This document shows positions 51,922 to 60,529 of a stretch of DNA of 64,000 bases, piece by piece. This DNA is from VRUE01 sp963817945. GTDB taxonomy: Bacteria > Actinomycetota > Thermoleophilia > Solirubrobacterales > 70-9. The translations under genes and the position numbers were made by a program. Every line of letters begins with the position of its first letter. Positions within the stretch are counted from its first letter, which is position 1. The notes below the pieces were generated by a model. The model did no database searches and had not been told where the DNA came from. It saw nothing but the letters and a program-made list of their open reading frames with translations. The stretch covers positions 62,001 to 126,000 of the forward strand of contig CAWFQH010000004.1 in assembly GCA_963817945.1 (NCBI GenBank), written 5' to 3'.

Positions 51922-53253
51922 TCAGTCGGCGTCGTCGAAGCTCTCGAAGTCGTCCGCCGAGCCGGAGCCCGATCCGGAGCTTTCGCTCCCGCTGGAGCCG
52001 CTGGAGTCCGAGTTATCGCTTTCGGTCGGGTCGTCCGCGCCGTAGTCAGCGGAGCCTGAGCCACTGCTGCCGCTCGATAGCGAGCCCGAGTTGCTGCCCG
52101 AGAGGGAGCCGCTGCCTGACCCCGAGCGATCCTCGTCGCCGCCTTCGTCGTCGAATCCGTCGCCGGGACCGCGATGACCGCTCACGCCGCCGTCGTCCTC
52201 GTCGTTCTCTTCCTCCCCTGAGTCGTCGTGCCCTGATCCCGAGCTGCCACGGCGAGACTGACCTGACCGGTCCTCACCGGCCCGCTCCGAGTCGCCGCCC
52301 GAACGGCCGGAGGAATCGTCGTCGTCCTCCCGATCGTCGCGCCCGGGCCCGCTGCCGTCATCGCCCCCGCCGCCGGGGCCACTGTTGGAGCTGGGTCCGC
52401 TCGAATCTCCCGCTGCGGTGGTCACCGGGGCCGCCGTTGCGCCGACGTCGTCCCCGCTCCGCCCGCTGGCCGCCGCCCGTGCCGGTCCCTCCCGCCCGTC
52501 CGGGCCTTGGGTCGTTTCCTGCAAGGCGACGCCGGCGCCTACGGTTCCGGCGACCAGCACCGTCGCCGCGGTTGCCTTGACCGCGAGTCCGGCGCCGGCA
52601 AGGCCGACAGCGCCGCCGGCCGCTTCCGCCGCGGCCGAGCCCTCGGGGCCGAGCAGCGCCCTCAGCAGGGGCAGCGGCACCAGCATCCCGGCACCGTCCC
52701 GCAGTGCCTTCCGCGCCCGGTAGATCGCCTGGCGGGCGCCGCCGCCGCTCATACCGAGGGCAGCGGCGATCTCATCGTGGCTGAGCCCTTCGAGCTCGCG
52801 CATGACGATCGCCACGCGCTGGGCCTCCGGCAAGGCCTGCAGCCGCGCCATTAGGTCGGTCAGCTCTTCGCGCTGCTCGATCGCCTCCTCGGCGCTGGCG
52901 CCGGTCGCGATTGCCTCGGCCAGCTCGGCAGCCGCCGCCGGTCGGTCTCGCAGGTCGTTGAGAGCGGCGTTGCGGACGATCCGGTAAAGCCACGGGCGGA
53001 GCTCGATCTCGGCGTCGTCGCGGCGCATGGCAATCAGGGCCCTGGAGAAGGCGTCCTGAGTGACGTCCTCGGAGCGGTTGCCCACGATCGCCGCCGCGTA
53101 ACGGCCCAACGCCCTTCCGTAGCGGCGAACGATCTCCTCGAAGGCGCTCTCGTAGCCTTCGCGGACGAGCCTGACGAGGCGGCGGTCCGACTGCGTGCGC
53201 AGGGTCGGTCCTGCGATCAGGCGGGAGGCGAGTCCGTGTGCGGGCGGTGGCAT
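51922..53253 (-). CDS. ECF-like sigma factor with membrane segment and acidic Ser/Gly tail
   Basis: The 443-residue protein begins with sigma region 2 (YESAFEEIVRRYGRALGRYA; DVTQDAFSRALIAM; RPWLYRIVRNAALNDLRD) and region 4 (LPEAQRVAIVMRELEGLSHDEIAAALGMS, with HDEIAAALGMSGGGARQAIY). After about residue 205 comes a hydrophobic stretch (AAGGAVGLAGAGLAVKATAATVLVAGTVG, read AVKATAATVLVAGTVG) and then about 190 residues of Gly, Ser, Asp and Glu, presumably outside the cell. So the sigma factor seems tied to the membrane and may need release. No separate anti-sigma gene is adjacent. It is convergent with polA. Confidence 0.8.
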   Translation of the reverse strand: MPPPAHGLASRLIAGPTLRTQSDRRLVRLVREGYESAFEEIVRRYGRALGRYAAAIVGNRSEDVTQDAFSRALIAMRRDDAEIELRPWLYRIVRNAALNDLRDRPAAAAELAEAIATGASAEEAIEQREELTDLMARLQALPEAQRVAIVMRELEGLSHDEIAAALGMSGGGARQAIYRARKALRDGAGMLVPLPLLRALLGPEGSAAAEAAGGAVGLAGAGLAVKATAATVLVAGTVGAGVALQETTQGPDGREGPARAAASGRSGDDVGATAAPVTTAAGDSSGPSSNSGPGGGGDDGSGPGRDDREDDDDSSGRSGGDSERAGEDRSGQSRRGSSGSGHDDSGEEENDEDDGGVSGHRGPGDGFDDEGGDEDRSGSGSGSLSGSNSGSLSSGSSGSGSADYGADDPTESDNSDSSGSSGSESSGSGSGSADDFESFDDAD

Positions 53254-53366
53254 TTCTTTAGCTGTGCTGGTTCGGCTTCCGCGGGGGTTGCTGATATGAC
53301 AGCACCCTGGCTCCGCGGGCCAGGACGGGCATCAGATGAAACACGTGCCAACGACGAAGATCACGC

Positions 53367-53804
53367 ATGGATAAGGGCCTGGCGATCGTGCTGACCGCCG
53401 TCGCCGGCGGGCTGATCGCCCTGCAGGCGCCGATCAACGCGGAACTGGGCAGAGCTACGGGCAATTTCGCTGCGGCCCTTGTCTCCTTCGCAATCGGGAC
53501 CGTCGCGCTGGCTGGAATCGTCGTCCTCAGCGGCAAGGCCGGCGGGCTGGGAAGCACTTTCGACGTCAGCTGGTACTACCTGGTCGGTGGCCTGCTTGGG
53601 GCGATCTACGTAACGAACGCGCTGATCGCCGTCTCTGCAATCGGCGCCGGAGGCGTCGCTGCCCTGACCGTCGCAGGCCAGCTCGCCGCCTCCGTCGCGA
53701 TCGACCGCCTCGGCCTATTCGGCCTCGACGAGGTGCCGCTGACGCCCGAGCGATTGCTCGGCGTCGGCCTGCTCCTCGTCGGCACCGTGCTCGTCGTCCG
53801 CTGA
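53367..53804 (+). CDS. DMT family transporter, YdcZ type
   Basis: The 145-residue protein has five hydrophobic helices and matches the YdcZ/DUF606 family: KGLAIVLTAVAGGLIALQAPINAELGRATG, seen as LIALQAPINAELGRATG, WYYLVGGLLGAIYV and GAGGVAALTVAGQLAASVAIDRLGLFG. Family members are short relatives of EamA transporters and often act in pairs; none is adjacent. The last 90 bases run antisense to the oxidoreductase gene. The 113-base gap to the sigma gene holds a CACGTG palindrome and small hairpins. Confidence 0.85.
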   Translation: MDKGLAIVLTAVAGGLIALQAPINAELGRATGNFAAALVSFAIGTVALAGIVVLSGKAGGLGSTFDVSWYYLVGGLLGAIYVTNALIAVSAIGAGGVAALTVAGQLAASVAIDRLGLFGLDEVPLTPERLLGVGLLLVGTVLVVR

Positions 53805-54914
53805 GGATGCCGCCAGGCCGGGCGGGGCGATCCGCAGGTAATGGTCGAAGGACCAGTCGACGAACCGCTTCCTGCCCAGCAGGCGAATCATCGGTCCCAG
53901 CAGGCGCGGCGGTATGCGCGGCACCAACCGCTGCGCGCGCAGCATCCAGCGGAACTTCCACTCGTGGCCGTCGTGGAACTCCGCGTAGCGGGCACCGGCC
54001 TCCTCGCGGTTTTGGCTGCCCTCGACGACGCCGCGCAGCTCCCGCCCGAGGACGATCCCGAAGTAGAGCGCGGTCCTGATCCCCTCCGCGGTTAGCGGCA
54101 GGCAGTGGCCGGCCGAGTCGCCGGCGAAGAAGACGCCCCCTTCGGTGGCTCGGCGCAGCTTGTGTGGGATCCAGTTGCCCTGGTAGCGGACACGGTCGCG
54201 GCCGAGGTCCTCGGCGAGCAGCTCGGTCGTCTCGCGAACGTGGAAGCGGGGATCGAAGGAGCCGACGCCGATCCGCAGCTCGTCGCGGGCAGGGAACGAC
54301 CAGCCGTAGCCGGCAGGCACGTAGCGTCGGTCAATCCAGACCTCGAGGTCCTCGGCGCTGCCGTCGGGGTGCACCTCCAGCCCGCGCGAAAGCGGCGCGT
54401 CGGGCGGCTGGAAGCCGTCGCCGGAGGCCAGAACGCGCCGCCAACCGAGCGCGTCGACGACCAGCGGCGCCGAGAGCACCCCGCGGTCGGTCTCGACCGC
54501 GATCGCGCCGTCGCCGTTGGCCGGCGCCGCACGGCCGTTCACCTTGGCGGTCTCGAAGCGGGCGTCGCAGCCGTCCCAGAGCAGCTGGCAGAGCGTCCGG
54601 TAGTCGAAGGTCGAGAAGGTCCAGGGCAGGCGGTAGCGCCTGCTGCCGTGGGGGGTGTGGATCAGCAGCGACTCGAAGCGCTGGCGCTCGGCCTCCATCA
54701 GACCGGTGGCGCGCAGCCACTCGGTCGGAATGCCGCAGGCGGAGGTCTGCCGCTCCCCGATCTCGTAGCGGTCGATCACCATCACGTCGGCGCCGCTGCC
54801 CGTCAGCTCGCGGGCGACGGCCAGGCCGGCGAAGCTCGCGCCGCAGATCAGGACGTCGCAGCTGCCCTCCAGCGCTGTCCGCTCATCGCCGCGTTTGGTG
54901 GCTCGAATCGGCAC
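53715..54914 (-). CDS. FAD-dependent oxidoreductase, geranylgeranyl-reductase-like
   Basis: The 399-residue flavoprotein has the dinucleotide motif DVLICGASFAGLAVARELTGSG and the second FAD motif GGVFFAGDSAGHCLPLTAEGI, close to the geranylgeranyl reductase/UbiH group. It may reduce isoprenoid chains (inference). The last 33 residues (SSADDEHGADEEQADAEQS...) are acidic, unlike the family, and are encoded antisense to the ydcZ-like gene, so the original stop may have been lost. The start is GTG 54914, 7 bases behind TACGCT; it is divergent from rpsA. Confidence 0.82.
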   Translation of the reverse strand: MPIRATKRGDERTALEGSCDVLICGASFAGLAVARELTGSGADVMVIDRYEIGERQTSACGIPTEWLRATGLMEAERQRFESLLIHTPHGSRRYRLPWTFSTFDYRTLCQLLWDGCDARFETAKVNGRAAPANGDGAIAVETDRGVLSAPLVVDALGWRRVLASGDGFQPPDAPLSRGLEVHPDGSAEDLEVWIDRRYVPAGYGWSFPARDELRIGVGSFDPRFHVRETTELLAEDLGRDRVRYQGNWIPHKLRRATEGGVFFAGDSAGHCLPLTAEGIRTALYFGIVLGRELRGVVEGSQNREEAGARYAEFHDGHEWKFRWMLRAQRLVPRIPPRLLGPMIRLLGRKRFVDWSFDHYLRIAPPGLAASSADDEHGADEEQADAEQSLGRQRHLVEAE

Positions 54915-54921
54915 GACGAAG

Positions 54922-54927
54922 AGCGTA
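54922..54927 (-). promoter_or_regulatory. Putative -10 box of the oxidoreductase gene
   Basis: TACGCT on the minus strand lies 7 bases before GTG 54914. On the plus strand CATTAT (54937-54942), 8 bases before GTG 54951, may serve rpsA. Confidence 0.4.
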
Positions 54928-54950
54928 TCTACCTGCCATTATTCGCCGCT

Positions 54951-56618
54951 GTGTCCGTGACCGATACGACCAGTTCAACCATGCCAGCCGGCGATCCCGT
55001 CGAGGGCTCTGGGGGCCTGCTGCTCAAAGTAGACGGCAAGGTCGTCCCCAACTACGCGGCGACGATGGTCGCTTTCGACGAGGGCGACGTCGTCAAGGGC
55101 AAAGTCGTGCGGATCGACAAGGACGAGGTCCTCGTCGACATCGGCTACAAGTCGGAGGGCGTCATTCCCTCCACCGAGCTTTCGATTCGCAAGTCGGTTG
55201 ATCCCTCCGAAGAGGTCGAGCTGGGCGAGGAGCTGGACGCGCTCGTGCTCACCAAAGAGGACGCCGAGGGCCGCCTCGTCCTCTCCAAGAAACGGGCCCG
55301 CTTCGAGAAGGCCTGGCGCCGCATTGAGGCCGCCGCCGAGTCGGGCGAACCCGTCGAGGGCACCGTGATCGAGGTAGTCAAGGGCGGCCTCATCCTCGAC
55401 CTCGGGGTGCGTGGCTTCCTGCCCGCCTCGCTGGTCGACATCCGCCGCGTCCACAACCTCGACGAGTTCCTCGGCCAGACGCTCGAGTGCAAAGTGATCG
55501 AGCTGAACCGCAGTCGCAACAACGTCGTCCTCTCGCGCCGCGCCGTGTTGGAGGAAGAGCGCAAGGAGGTGCGCGAGCAGATCCTCGGCCGCCTCGAGCC
55601 GGGCCAGGTCGTCGAGGGCAAGATCTCCAACATCGTCGACTTCGGAGCCTTTGTCGACCTCGACGGGATCGACGGGCTGGTCCACATCTCCGAGCTTTCC
55701 TGGAGCCACGTCAACCACCCCTCCGAGGTGGTCTCGATCGGCGACACGGTGCGGATCAAAGTCCTCGACATCGACCGCGACCGCCAGCGCATCTCGCTCG
55801 GGTTGAAGCAGACGCAGGAGGACCCTTGGCAGCGCGTGATCAGCACCTACCGCTCCGGCGACGTGCTGGAGGGCACCGTGACCAAGGTCGTCGCCTTCGG
55901 CGCCTTCGTCGAGATCCTGCCCGGCGTCGAGGGTCTCGTCCACATCTCCGAGCTGGCCGACCACCACGTCGAGAACCCCAGCGAGGTGGTCGAGCCCGAC
56001 GCCAAGCTGAACGTGAAGATCCTCGAGATCGATGAAGAGCGGCGGCGGCTGTCGCTGAGCATCAAGCGGGTCGAGGGGCAGAACATGCCGATGGGCGACT
56101 TGGGGGCACAGATGGAAGCGGCGGAGAGCGATTCGGGCGAGGGACCAGCCGCCGCGCCTGCGGGTCCTGTCGAGGACGAGGGGTCATCGTCCTCGCAGGC
56201 TGCGGGCGACAACCCCTCGTCCACGCCACCCGCAGGAGAGGCGGATGAGGCTTCCCCCGAGGAGCCCGCGGCGGCTGCCGAAGCGACCGAGGCGCCCATC
56301 GGCGATGAGCAAGCTGATGTTGAGCCCGTCGCCGAGGAGTCAGCGCCGGCGGATGATTCTCCGGTTGCCGATGCAGCCGTTCCTCCCAGTGCTGACGCGG
56401 CTGAGCAGGAGACTGCGGCGCAGCAGGATGCTGCGGAGACGGCTGCTGAGGCGAACGGCGAGGACGGCGGTGAGGCTCAGGAGGGGGAATCGGTCGAGGA
56501 ACGGCCGGACTCTCCCGACGACCTCGATGAGGCGGCCGGTGGTGGTGAGACCGCCGGTGAGGGCGGCGAAGAGCCCGCCGCCGACGAAGAGCAGACGGGC
56601 GACTCCGAGCAGGCCTGA
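54951..56618 (+). CDS. rpsA: 30S ribosomal protein S1
   Basis: The 555-residue protein has four S1 RNA-binding domains (starting near GDVVKGKVVRIDKDEVLVDIG, GEPVEGTVIEVVKGGLILDLG, GQVVEGKISNIVDFGAFVDLDG, GDVLEGTVTKVVAFGAFVEIL), as in actinobacterial S1, which helps mRNA bind the 30S subunit. The tail after about residue 385 is acidic, Ala/Glu/Asp/Ser-rich and partly encoded by repeat A5 (PVEDEGSSSSQAAGDNPSS). Starts GTG 54951, GTG 54957 or ATG 54981 are possible; 54951 fits the CATTAT box. coaE follows 12 bases on. Confidence 0.94.
   Translation: MSVTDTTSSTMPAGDPVEGSGGLLLKVDGKVVPNYAATMVAFDEGDVVKGKVVRIDKDEVLVDIGYKSEGVIPSTELSIRKSVDPSEEVELGEELDALVLTKEDAEGRLVLSKKRARFEKAWRRIEAAAESGEPVEGTVIEVVKGGLILDLGVRGFLPASLVDIRRVHNLDEFLGQTLECKVIELNRSRNNVVLSRRAVLEEERKEVREQILGRLEPGQVVEGKISNIVDFGAFVDLDGIDGLVHISELSWSHVNHPSEVVSIGDTVRIKVLDIDRDRQRISLGLKQTQEDPWQRVISTYRSGDVLEGTVTKVVAFGAFVEILPGVEGLVHISELADHHVENPSEVVEPDAKLNVKILEIDEERRRLSLSIKRVEGQNMPMGDLGAQMEAAESDSGEGPAAAPAGPVEDEGSSSSQAAGDNPSSTPPAGEADEASPEEPAAAAEATEAPIGDEQADVEPVAEESAPADDSPVADAAVPPSADAAEQETAAQQDAAETAAEANGEDGGEAQEGESVEERPDSPDDLDEAAGGGETAGEGGEEPAADEEQTGDSEQA
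56157..56236. repeat. Hairpin element A5 (inside rpsA)
   Basis: Outer CCTGCGGGT (56157-56165) pairs perfectly with 56228-56236; the inner site-specific stem is 11 bp (56174-56184 with 56212-56222), and the loop has CGTCCTCG then CTGCGGGC. Edges GGGTCCTGTCG and GCCACCC match A3 and A4. It is in frame in the disordered tail. Confidence 0.85.
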
Positions 56619-56630
56619 TCGGCGGCAGCC

Positions 56631-57212
56631 GTGGCGCCGCTGACGATCGGCCTCACGGGCGGCATCGCGGCCGGGAAGTCGGAGGCGTTGGCTGCTTTCG
56701 GGCGGCTGGGCGCAGCGACGATCTCCAGCGACGCAGTGGTTCACGAGTTGCTGGAGTCCGAGCCCCTACTCGGTCGCCTCGGCGAGCGTTGGGGGCCGGA
56801 GATCGCCACGGCGGCGGGCGTCGACCGAACCCGCATCGGCGAGATCGTCTTCGCCGATCCTGCTGAGCTGAGCTGGTTGGAGGCGCAGATCCACCCGCTG
56901 GTCGGAGAAAGGGTCGGTGTCTGGATGGCAGAGCTTCCCGATCGGACTGAGGTGGCGGTGGTCGAGGTGCCGCTTCTGTTCGAGTCTGAGATGGAGGCCG
57001 TCTTCGACACCACCGTTGCGGTCGTCACCTCGGACGAGGTGCGGCGGACGCGGGCCGAGGCGCGGGGACATGCATTGGTCGGTGAGCGGGAGGCGCGCCA
57101 GCTCGCTCAGGAGGAGAAGGCCGCCCGCGCCGAGCACGTGGTCGAGAACGACGGCAGCGTTGAGGATCTCGAACGGGCTTTGTCCGATCTGCTCGCAAGG
57201 CTGCGGGGATGA
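56631..57212 (+). CDS. coaE: Dephospho-CoA kinase
   Basis: The 193-residue P-loop kinase does the last step of CoA synthesis. Motifs: LTGGIAAGKSEALAAF (Walker A), ISSDAVVHELLE, DPAELSWLEAQIHPLV and VVEVPLLFES. The start is GTG 56631; the end overlaps the lytic transglycosylase gene (ATGA). The rpsA-coaE order is frequent in actinobacteria. Confidence 0.95.
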   Translation: MAPLTIGLTGGIAAGKSEALAAFGRLGAATISSDAVVHELLESEPLLGRLGERWGPEIATAAGVDRTRIGEIVFADPAELSWLEAQIHPLVGERVGVWMAELPDRTEVAVVEVPLLFESEMEAVFDTTVAVVTSDEVRRTRAEARGHALVGEREARQLAQEEKAARAEHVVENDGSVEDLERALSDLLARLRG

Positions 57213-57808
57213 AGCGGAAGGCGCGGCGGGGCAAGGGGGCAGTCCGGCGCCGGCGCCTGCTCCGGAGCGGAGCGGCGCTCGTCGCCGGAATCGCCGCGGC
57301 CGCCGCGCTCGGCATCTTCGGCCGCTTCGACGACGTCATCCAAGAGCTGACCCTGCCGCTGCGCCACGAGGACATCATTCGCCAGCAGGCGAAGGAGAAG
57401 GACGTCGACGCCTCGCTGATCGCGGCGGTGATCTACGCGGAGTCGCGCTTCCGAGATCAGACCTCGCACGCCGGCGCGCGCGGCCTGATGCAGATAACGC
57501 CGGCGACGGCGAACGAGATCGAGCGACTCAGCGGCGGCACGACCTTCAAGCTCGAGGATCTTGCCGACCCCGATATCAACATCCGCTACGGGACCTTCTA
57601 CCTGCGTGAGCTGCTCGACCTGTACGAACAAAACGAGGTCGCGGCGCTGGCCGCGTACAACGCCGGACCTACCCGAGTCGGCGAGTGGGGTGGAGCCGAG
57701 CTGACCCTCGACGCGATCCCGCTCGACGAAACGCGCGGTTACGTTGCCGATGTGCTCGACAAGCGCCACGACTACCGTGACGAGTACGGCGAGGAGCTGG
57801 GATATTGA
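57209..57808 (+). CDS. Membrane-anchored lytic transglycosylase
   Basis: The 199-residue protein has a basic N-terminus and one membrane helix (residues 18-40), then an SLT domain: VDASLIAAVIYAESRFRDQTSHAGARGLMQITPATANEI (catalytic Glu in AESRF, followed by GARGLMQITP) and ALAAYNAGPTRVGEW. It cleaves peptidoglycan glycan strands outside the membrane. It overlaps coaE and the MFS gene by 4 bases each. Confidence 0.92.
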   Translation: MKRKARRGKGAVRRRRLLRSGAALVAGIAAAAALGIFGRFDDVIQELTLPLRHEDIIRQQAKEKDVDASLIAAVIYAESRFRDQTSHAGARGLMQITPATANEIERLSGGTTFKLEDLADPDINIRYGTFYLRELLDLYEQNEVAALAAYNAGPTRVGEWGGAELTLDAIPLDETRGYVADVLDKRHDYRDEYGEELGY

Positions 57809-59181
57809 GCTCGCCGCCGCGCCCTCGCCTTGCCGCTCTTGCGCTCGCCGTTGGTCTCGTTCTCGCCGACTCCTCGATCGTTGTCTTGGCGCTGCCAGAG
57901 ATCTATCGCGAGCTCGACACGGGCGTCGCGGGCGTCACCTGGGTCCTGATCTCGTTCAACATCGTGCTGGCGCTGGCCGCGGTCCCGGCGGCGCATATAG
58001 CTCGCCGCGCCGGCCCCGGCCGTACCGCCGCGATCGGCCTTGCCGTCTTCGCCGGCGCCGGCATCGCCTGCGGTCTCGCCACCGAGCTGAGCACGCTGAT
58101 CGCGGCTCGTTGTGTGCAGGCACTTGGCGGAGCGGCGGCAGTCACCGCCGTGCTCGAGCTGCTGCCGGCGACGGTCGGCTCCGAGCGGCGTGCGGCTGCC
58201 GTTTGGGCCGCGGCGGGCGCGACCGGGGCGGCGCTCGGGCCGGCCGTGGGGGGCGTGCTCACCGAGCTCGTCTCCTGGCAGTCGATATTCCTGGTCCAGG
58301 CGCCGATCGCGATCGCCGCCGGCGTGCCGGTCCTCTCGGTGGCCCGTCACGAGGCTGCCACCGGGGTGATCGCTGCCGAGCTGCGCGAGACCGGACGCCC
58401 GCACCTGCTCGCCAACCTGGCCCTGGCGATGACCTCGGCGGCGATCGCTGCCGCTCTCTTCCTTCTCGTTTTGCTGCTGATCGAGGGTTGGCGACTAACC
58501 CCGATTGGCGCTGCGATCGTCGTCTCGGCGATGCCCGTGGCAGCGCTGCTCGGTAACCGCCTCGGCCCCGCCGCGGGGAGTGCCCGCGCGCGGGCGGCAG
58601 CCGGGGCGATCCTCGTCTCGGGTGGGCTCGCCGGCCTGGCGCTCCTCCCCAAGGCAGAGGTGGCGCTGACCCTGCCGCCGCAGCTCCTGGTCGGGGTCGG
58701 CCTCTCGCTCGTCCTCTCCGCGCTGACCGAAACCGCCCTGGCCGGAAAAGCGCCGCAGGCGATCCACGGTGGCTGGACGATCTCGGCCCGGCATGTCGGC
58801 GTCGCGATTGGCCTGGTCGCGCTGACTCCCCTGTTCACGGCCGACATCGACGAGCAGCAGCGCGACGCGATCGACGCCGGAACCGCCGTCGTCCTCGACT
58901 CCGACGTCAGACCCCTCTTAAAGCTGGAGCTTTCGCAGCGGATCACCGATCGCCTCGAGATCGAGGGCGAGCGGGGCAGGGTGCCGACGCTCGGGCCCGC
59001 CTTCGAGCCGTTGCCTGACGATCCCGAAGATCGGGTCGAAGTTCTGCAGCTGCGCTCCGAACTGCAGGACCAACTCGACCGCGGCGCCACCCATGCCTTC
59101 AGCCCCTCCTTCGGTCTCGGCGCTGCCATCGGACTCCTCGCCCTGATCCCGATCGGGCTCGCGCGGAGGGTGGACCTGTGA
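57805..59181 (+). CDS. MFS transporter (drug/metabolite type)
   Basis: The 458-residue protein has about 12-14 hydrophobic segments with DHA2-like layout: LADSSIVVLALPEIYRELDTG at helix 1, WVLISFNIVLALAAVPAAHIARRAG, and motif C-like GATGAALGPAVGGVLTE. A soluble insert of about 80 residues (DIDEQQRDAIDAGTAVVL ... DQLDRGATHAFS) precedes the last helix, which is unusual. The substrate is unknown. The start is TTG 57805, overlapping the transglycosylase gene; the next gene overlaps its end. Confidence 0.82.
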   Translation: MSSPPRPRLAALALAVGLVLADSSIVVLALPEIYRELDTGVAGVTWVLISFNIVLALAAVPAAHIARRAGPGRTAAIGLAVFAGAGIACGLATELSTLIAARCVQALGGAAAVTAVLELLPATVGSERRAAAVWAAAGATGAALGPAVGGVLTELVSWQSIFLVQAPIAIAAGVPVLSVARHEAATGVIAAELRETGRPHLLANLALAMTSAAIAAALFLLVLLLIEGWRLTPIGAAIVVSAMPVAALLGNRLGPAAGSARARAAAGAILVSGGLAGLALLPKAEVALTLPPQLLVGVGLSLVLSALTETALAGKAPQAIHGGWTISARHVGVAIGLVALTPLFTADIDEQQRDAIDAGTAVVLDSDVRPLLKLELSQRITDRLEIEGERGRVPTLGPAFEPLPDDPEDRVEVLQLRSELQDQLDRGATHAFSPSFGLGAAIGLLALIPIGLARRVDL

Positions 59182-59702
59182 ACGCCGACGCGAGGGGCAG
59201 GTTCCTGGTGGTCGCAGCGATCGTCGCCTCGCTGGGCTTGACCGGCATCTACCTGGCCGCGGGTGGCGCCTCCTACACGCCGGCGAAGGTGCAGAACCCC
59301 TGCGACCCCCGCCCCTGGAGCGATCCCGAAGGGCTGGAAGAGATCGCCCAGCAGTTCTCCCTCTCGGCGCTCGACGGAGCCGCCTGCCAACTGGGCGTCA
59401 GCCGCGAGACGCTGGCGCAAGCATTGGCGACGCCGCGGGCACGCGAGCGCTTCACCCGGCGCTACGACATCGGCGACGCCGAGCTGGCGCGGGCGATCCG
59501 CGCCGGCCTCCTGCGCGCGGTCGACGACGCCGAACGGGCCGGTGCGCTCAGCCCCCTGGTCGCCGACCCGCTACGGGGAGTGCTTCGCCGGATCCCACTC
59601 GAACAGGCGATAGCACTGATCAATGACGCCAGCTCCCTGCTTGGGGACGCGGAATCGCTCCTCGGCCCCGCTCAAGGACTCTTGGAACAGCTCCTGCCGT
59701 AG
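59178..59702 (+). CDS. Membrane-anchored protein of unknown function
   Basis: The 174-residue product from GTG 59178 has one N-terminal hydrophobic helix (residues 9-28), a single CDPRPW motif, and a helical rest (LEEIAQQFSLSALDGAACQLGVSRETL, with two Cys overall that could form a disulfide outside the cell). No family is recognised. It overlaps the MFS gene by 4 bases, so the two may work together, perhaps as an accessory to the transporter (inference). Confidence 0.55.
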   Translation: MNADARGRFLVVAAIVASLGLTGIYLAAGGASYTPAKVQNPCDPRPWSDPEGLEEIAQQFSLSALDGAACQLGVSRETLAQALATPRARERFTRRYDIGDAELARAIRAGLLRAVDDAERAGALSPLVADPLRGVLRRIPLEQAIALINDASSLLGDAESLLGPAQGLLEQLLP

Positions 59703-59813
59703 GCCATCCCCGGTAGGGGTGGAACGTCTTGTACTTTTTCTGCGCCTTCGCCCGCGGACGGTCGCATACTGAGTTCAGAAAAAGTTAAGTGGAACCCCTG
59801 CCGGGGATGGCCC
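59703..59813. repeat. Hairpin element H (convergent gap before the XRE gene)
   Basis: A 19-bp stem with one G-T pair (59703-59721 with 59795-59813; GGCCATCCCCGG core) starts right after the stop of the upstream gene. Nested inside is a perfect 10-bp stem, ACTTTTTCTG 59734-59743 with CAGAAAAAGT 59777-59786. With T/A runs on both strands it may be a bidirectional terminator; its nested design matches element E. Confidence 0.75.
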
Positions 59814-59818
59814 GGGGA

Positions 59819-60079
59819 CTACTTCTTGAACTGGAAGCGCTGGGACTTCACGTTCCAGCTGATGCCCGTGCAGAGTTCTTCCGGCGTGACGTCGAGGGCG
59901 CTGGAGAGCTTGATGATCGTGCCGAGGCGCGGCTCGCGCCCACCACGCTCCAGCAGCGAGATCTCGGTGCGGTGCAGGTCGCAGCGAAAGCCCAACTCCT
60001 CCTGGGAGATTTTCGCTTTCTGTCGCGCCTTACGCAGGTTTATGGCGAATTTGTCGCGGGGCTGCTGCATCCGGGGCAT
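59819..60079 (-). CDS. XRE family helix-turn-helix regulator
   Basis: The 86-residue protein is a lambda-repressor-like HTH: NLRKARQKAKISQEELGFRCDLHRTEISLLERGGREPRLGTIIKLSSALDVTPEEL, shown here by ISQEELGFRCDLHRTEISL. It has no effector domain, only a short tail ending FQFKK. Targets are unknown; it may control itself. The 72 bases upstream (60080-60151) are clearly more AT-rich than the window and contain several CTGT words, which may be operators or a sign of transfer. Confidence 0.85.
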   Translation of the reverse strand: MPRMQQPRDKFAINLRKARQKAKISQEELGFRCDLHRTEISLLERGGREPRLGTIIKLSSALDVTPEELCTGISWNVKSQRFQFKK

Positions 60080-60151
60080 TCTCTGTGTGTGTCGACAGAA
60101 GCACTACAGACAACAGAGCGCTACTGAAAACCAGAATGTTTATGTTACTTG

Positions 60152-60520
60152 TCAGCGGCGGGTCGCGCGCCAGACCCACAGCATCGCGAGCGGCTGCAGC
60201 GGTAGTCGCGCCCAGAGGGCCCACCGCGGCACCCGGTTCAGGTCCAGGCCGCGGACCTGCTCGGGGTTGACAGCCATATGCACATTCGCGGGGAAGACGG
60301 CGAGCAGCAGTGCCAGCAGCCACCAGCGGGCAAAGCGGCGCGTGCGGCGCGGGATGACAGCGCCGGCGCCGGCGATCTCAGCCAGCCCGCTGACGATCAC
60401 AGCCTCACGGTGGCGCGGCAGCGAGGGAGGCATCATCGCCTCGTAGGCGCGAGGGATGACGAAATGCATCGTGCCCGCAAAGGCGAAGAAGCCGGCGAGC
60501 GCCTTCTGGGAGTGGCTCAT
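60152..60520 (-). CDS. DoxX-like membrane protein
   Basis: The 122-residue protein has four hydrophobic helices and the DoxX pattern: LAGFFAFAGTMHFVIPRAYEAMMPPSLPRH, seen as FAFAGTMHFVIPRAYEAM, then VSGLAEIAGAGAVI and LLLAVFPANVHMAVNP. The GTMHFV motif is typical of DUF4267/DoxX-type proteins with unknown activity. TAGACT lies 9 bases before the ATG. It is divergent from uvrB. Confidence 0.75.
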   Translation of the reverse strand: MSHSQKALAGFFAFAGTMHFVIPRAYEAMMPPSLPRHREAVIVSGLAEIAGAGAVIPRRTRRFARWWLLALLLAVFPANVHMAVNPEQVRGLDLNRVPRWALWARLPLQPLAMLWVWRATRR

Positions 60521-60529
60521 CGCCGGGCA

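Noticed and set aside
57808..59181. The frame 57744-58556 as a separate gene overlapping the MFS gene
   Set aside because: It is Arg-rich low-complexity sequence, typical of a shadow frame in GC-rich DNA, while the MFS frame has clear membrane segments.
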